Origin: Setomelanomma holmii
Taxonomy: Eukaryota > Ascomycota > Dothideomycetes > Pleosporales > Phaeosphaeriaceae
NCBI GenBank assembly: GCA_010015745.1
Contig: ML978164.1
Span: 6,445-70,444, forward strand
Length of the DNA: 64,000 bases
Direction: 5' to 3'
How positions within the stretch are numbered: the stretch's first letter is position 1; every line of letters begins with the position of its first letter. The position numbers and the translations under genes are program-made. Below the pieces are notes generated by a model. That model saw only the letters and a list, made by a program, of their open reading frames with translations, did no database searches and had not been told where the DNA came from. Positions 62,751 to 64,000 of the stretch are shown here, in pieces.

Positions 62751-63927
62751 TTTCATTGACCAACTCTTTTTCAAGACTCTTATGATTATTCATATCCAGC
62801 GGTAGTACTGCTTGGGCAGCGTTGCATCTGCATCATCGCATATTTCACGTACATCACGCATTTACACACATACCCACATACACGCAGCGGCATTCTGGGA
62901 GGCTTGGGACCTGGCGTTAGTCCGCTCTTGATAGCTTCTGCATGGCATGCCTATCGCAGCCCACGAATCAAGCAACAATTTTGTGATTATCTCGCATGTG
63001 AAAGCTGCAAGTGCATGCATTGTCTGCAGCTTCCTCGAAATACCGGTGTAGACAAACCTGCTGTGAAGGTAACTTGGGTATGTTTAGCGTGGAAAAGCGT
63101 GAACCTTCTCCATGTGTGAGAAAGGGCTGGGCGTGGCTGTGTGTATGGGCAGCATGTCATTACTAAGCGCGGCAATTTGTCTCGCACTTCATCAAGATTG
63201 AAGCTTTGGCGAGGCTGACCGCCTGTATTGCCTCGAAGCTCCCTTCTGGGCAGGCAGAAGAGACAGCCAAGCCAACACAGCTTTCCCATCACATGCGTGA
63301 ATCTCAGCAAAACCATCAGCCTTTCTGAAAAGACCGAATTGCTACCGTGTACGTCATAAGTCCATCGCGATCGATGCTGCGCGCGATATTGGGGCAACTA
63401 GTCTAGCCGGGCTGGGGAGTCGCGTTCGGACCACATCTGAGTGAATTTTCGACCTTTAAACCTCCCCGCGCTGTCACTCGAGCCCCCCCCCCCCCCCAAC
63501 ACACTTCAATCACACTTTGGCACCCTTCACACAGAGCGGTCGCCCTTTCGCTACACTCAACTCTACCTGACGACCCGCCTTTGGTCGTTGCAAAGGCACC
63601 CACAGCATCACGGCTTCTGCCTTCTTTCTGCTCAACCTCCAAGACGTATCTGCTCGCCCTACGCCACACATCTCCAACAACATCCCTCCCCCTCGTGGTG
63701 CCGTCATCTAAGCCCCAGCTCGACCGCTTGCTTTTTTTGCAACCAAACCCACCCGTCGACTGCGATACACTTGAGCTGCCGCATCAGTCGCTCCCTGCGG
63801 TTCTTCCCGACTCGGGAAGACGTCGTGAAAGCCTCGGCCTCGCATTCAAGCCTCCATAACGACCCCTCGGGACTCAGCGAATAATCTTCAAATACCAATC
63901 AATACCCTAGGACTTGCTATCCAGGGC
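62751..63927. other. Intergenic region upstream of the last gene
   Basis: About 1.2 kb. The second half is C-rich and pyrimidine-rich with a run of 15 C at 63483-63497, as seen in promoters and long 5' untranslated regions of strongly expressed fungal genes. Overlapping frames on both strands around 63440-63898 are composition effects. Confidence 0.45.
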
Positions 63928-64000
63928 ATGGCACCTTCCGCAATCACAACTACCGAACAATACCAGTCTACGTTGAAAGACTCTATACAGTCCTTCAACT
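63928..64000 (+). CDS. 5' end of a gene running off the window
   Basis: The frame starts MAPSAITTTEQYQSTLKDSI and stays open to the window edge (24 codons). The context is right for a start: a purine-poor, C-rich leader and a good upstream base (GGC before ATG). Too little is present to name the product. Confidence 0.5.
   Translation, partial: MAPSAITTTEQYQSTLKDSIQSFN

Overview
This 64 kb window is nuclear DNA of a filamentous ascomycete. Genes carry short introns (mostly about 45-70 nt) with GT(A/G)NGT donors, GCTAAC-like branch points and AG acceptors; gene spacing is tight with some 1-3 kb gaps; and the products include Zn2Cys6 and MFS proteins and a Kex2-type peptide precursor. The repertoire suits a Dothideomycete, but class is an inference and the species cannot be named from the sequence. 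There is one 10-base N gap, no rRNA, and no tRNA that I could recognise.

Left edge (1-7.2 kb): an hAT DNA transposon, its transposase ruined by five in-frame stops and no frameshift, has truncated a LAC12-like lactose/galactoside permease, which also carries a +1 frameshift. The permease is divergent from a GH2 beta-galactosidase (LAC4-like) whose general acid/base glutamate position reads Gln. Together this looks like a decaying lactose/galactoside utilisation pair.

7.8-32.9 kb is mostly housekeeping: eIF3m, UMP-CMP kinase, a hexose-type MFS transporter ending against an 8-bp minisatellite, MSH3, gamma-glutamyltransferase, PRP39 and a Zn2Cys6 regulator, with several lineage-type unknowns and one frameshifted membrane-protein gene (13.3-14.8 kb).

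32.9-42.5 kb is gene-poor. It holds a SAM+PH (Boi-like) polarity protein and, at 40.4-41.2 kb on the minus strand, the most interesting gene: a 253-aa secreted precursor with six near-identical Trp-rich 16-mers and two copies of a second 7-mer, each set off by Lys-Arg and by exact runs of X-Ala/X-Pro dipeptides. This is the architecture of an alpha-factor-type pheromone precursor or another Kex2-processed repeat peptide. The peptide resembles yeast alpha-factor only loosely and has no cysteines.

42.5-64 kb: mitochondrial methionyl-tRNA synthetase, GH47 alpha-mannosidase, a metallo-beta-lactamase-fold hydrolase, ribosomal protein eL38, a small Ish1-like membrane protein, an uncharacterised gene with an in-frame TAG and a probable frameshift, IDH1, a Frag1/DRAM/Sfk1-type membrane protein, a large disordered protein with a candidate myristoylation signal, and the first codons of a gene running off the end. 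Neighbouring genes are mostly unrelated in function; the lac pair is the only obvious functional cluster.
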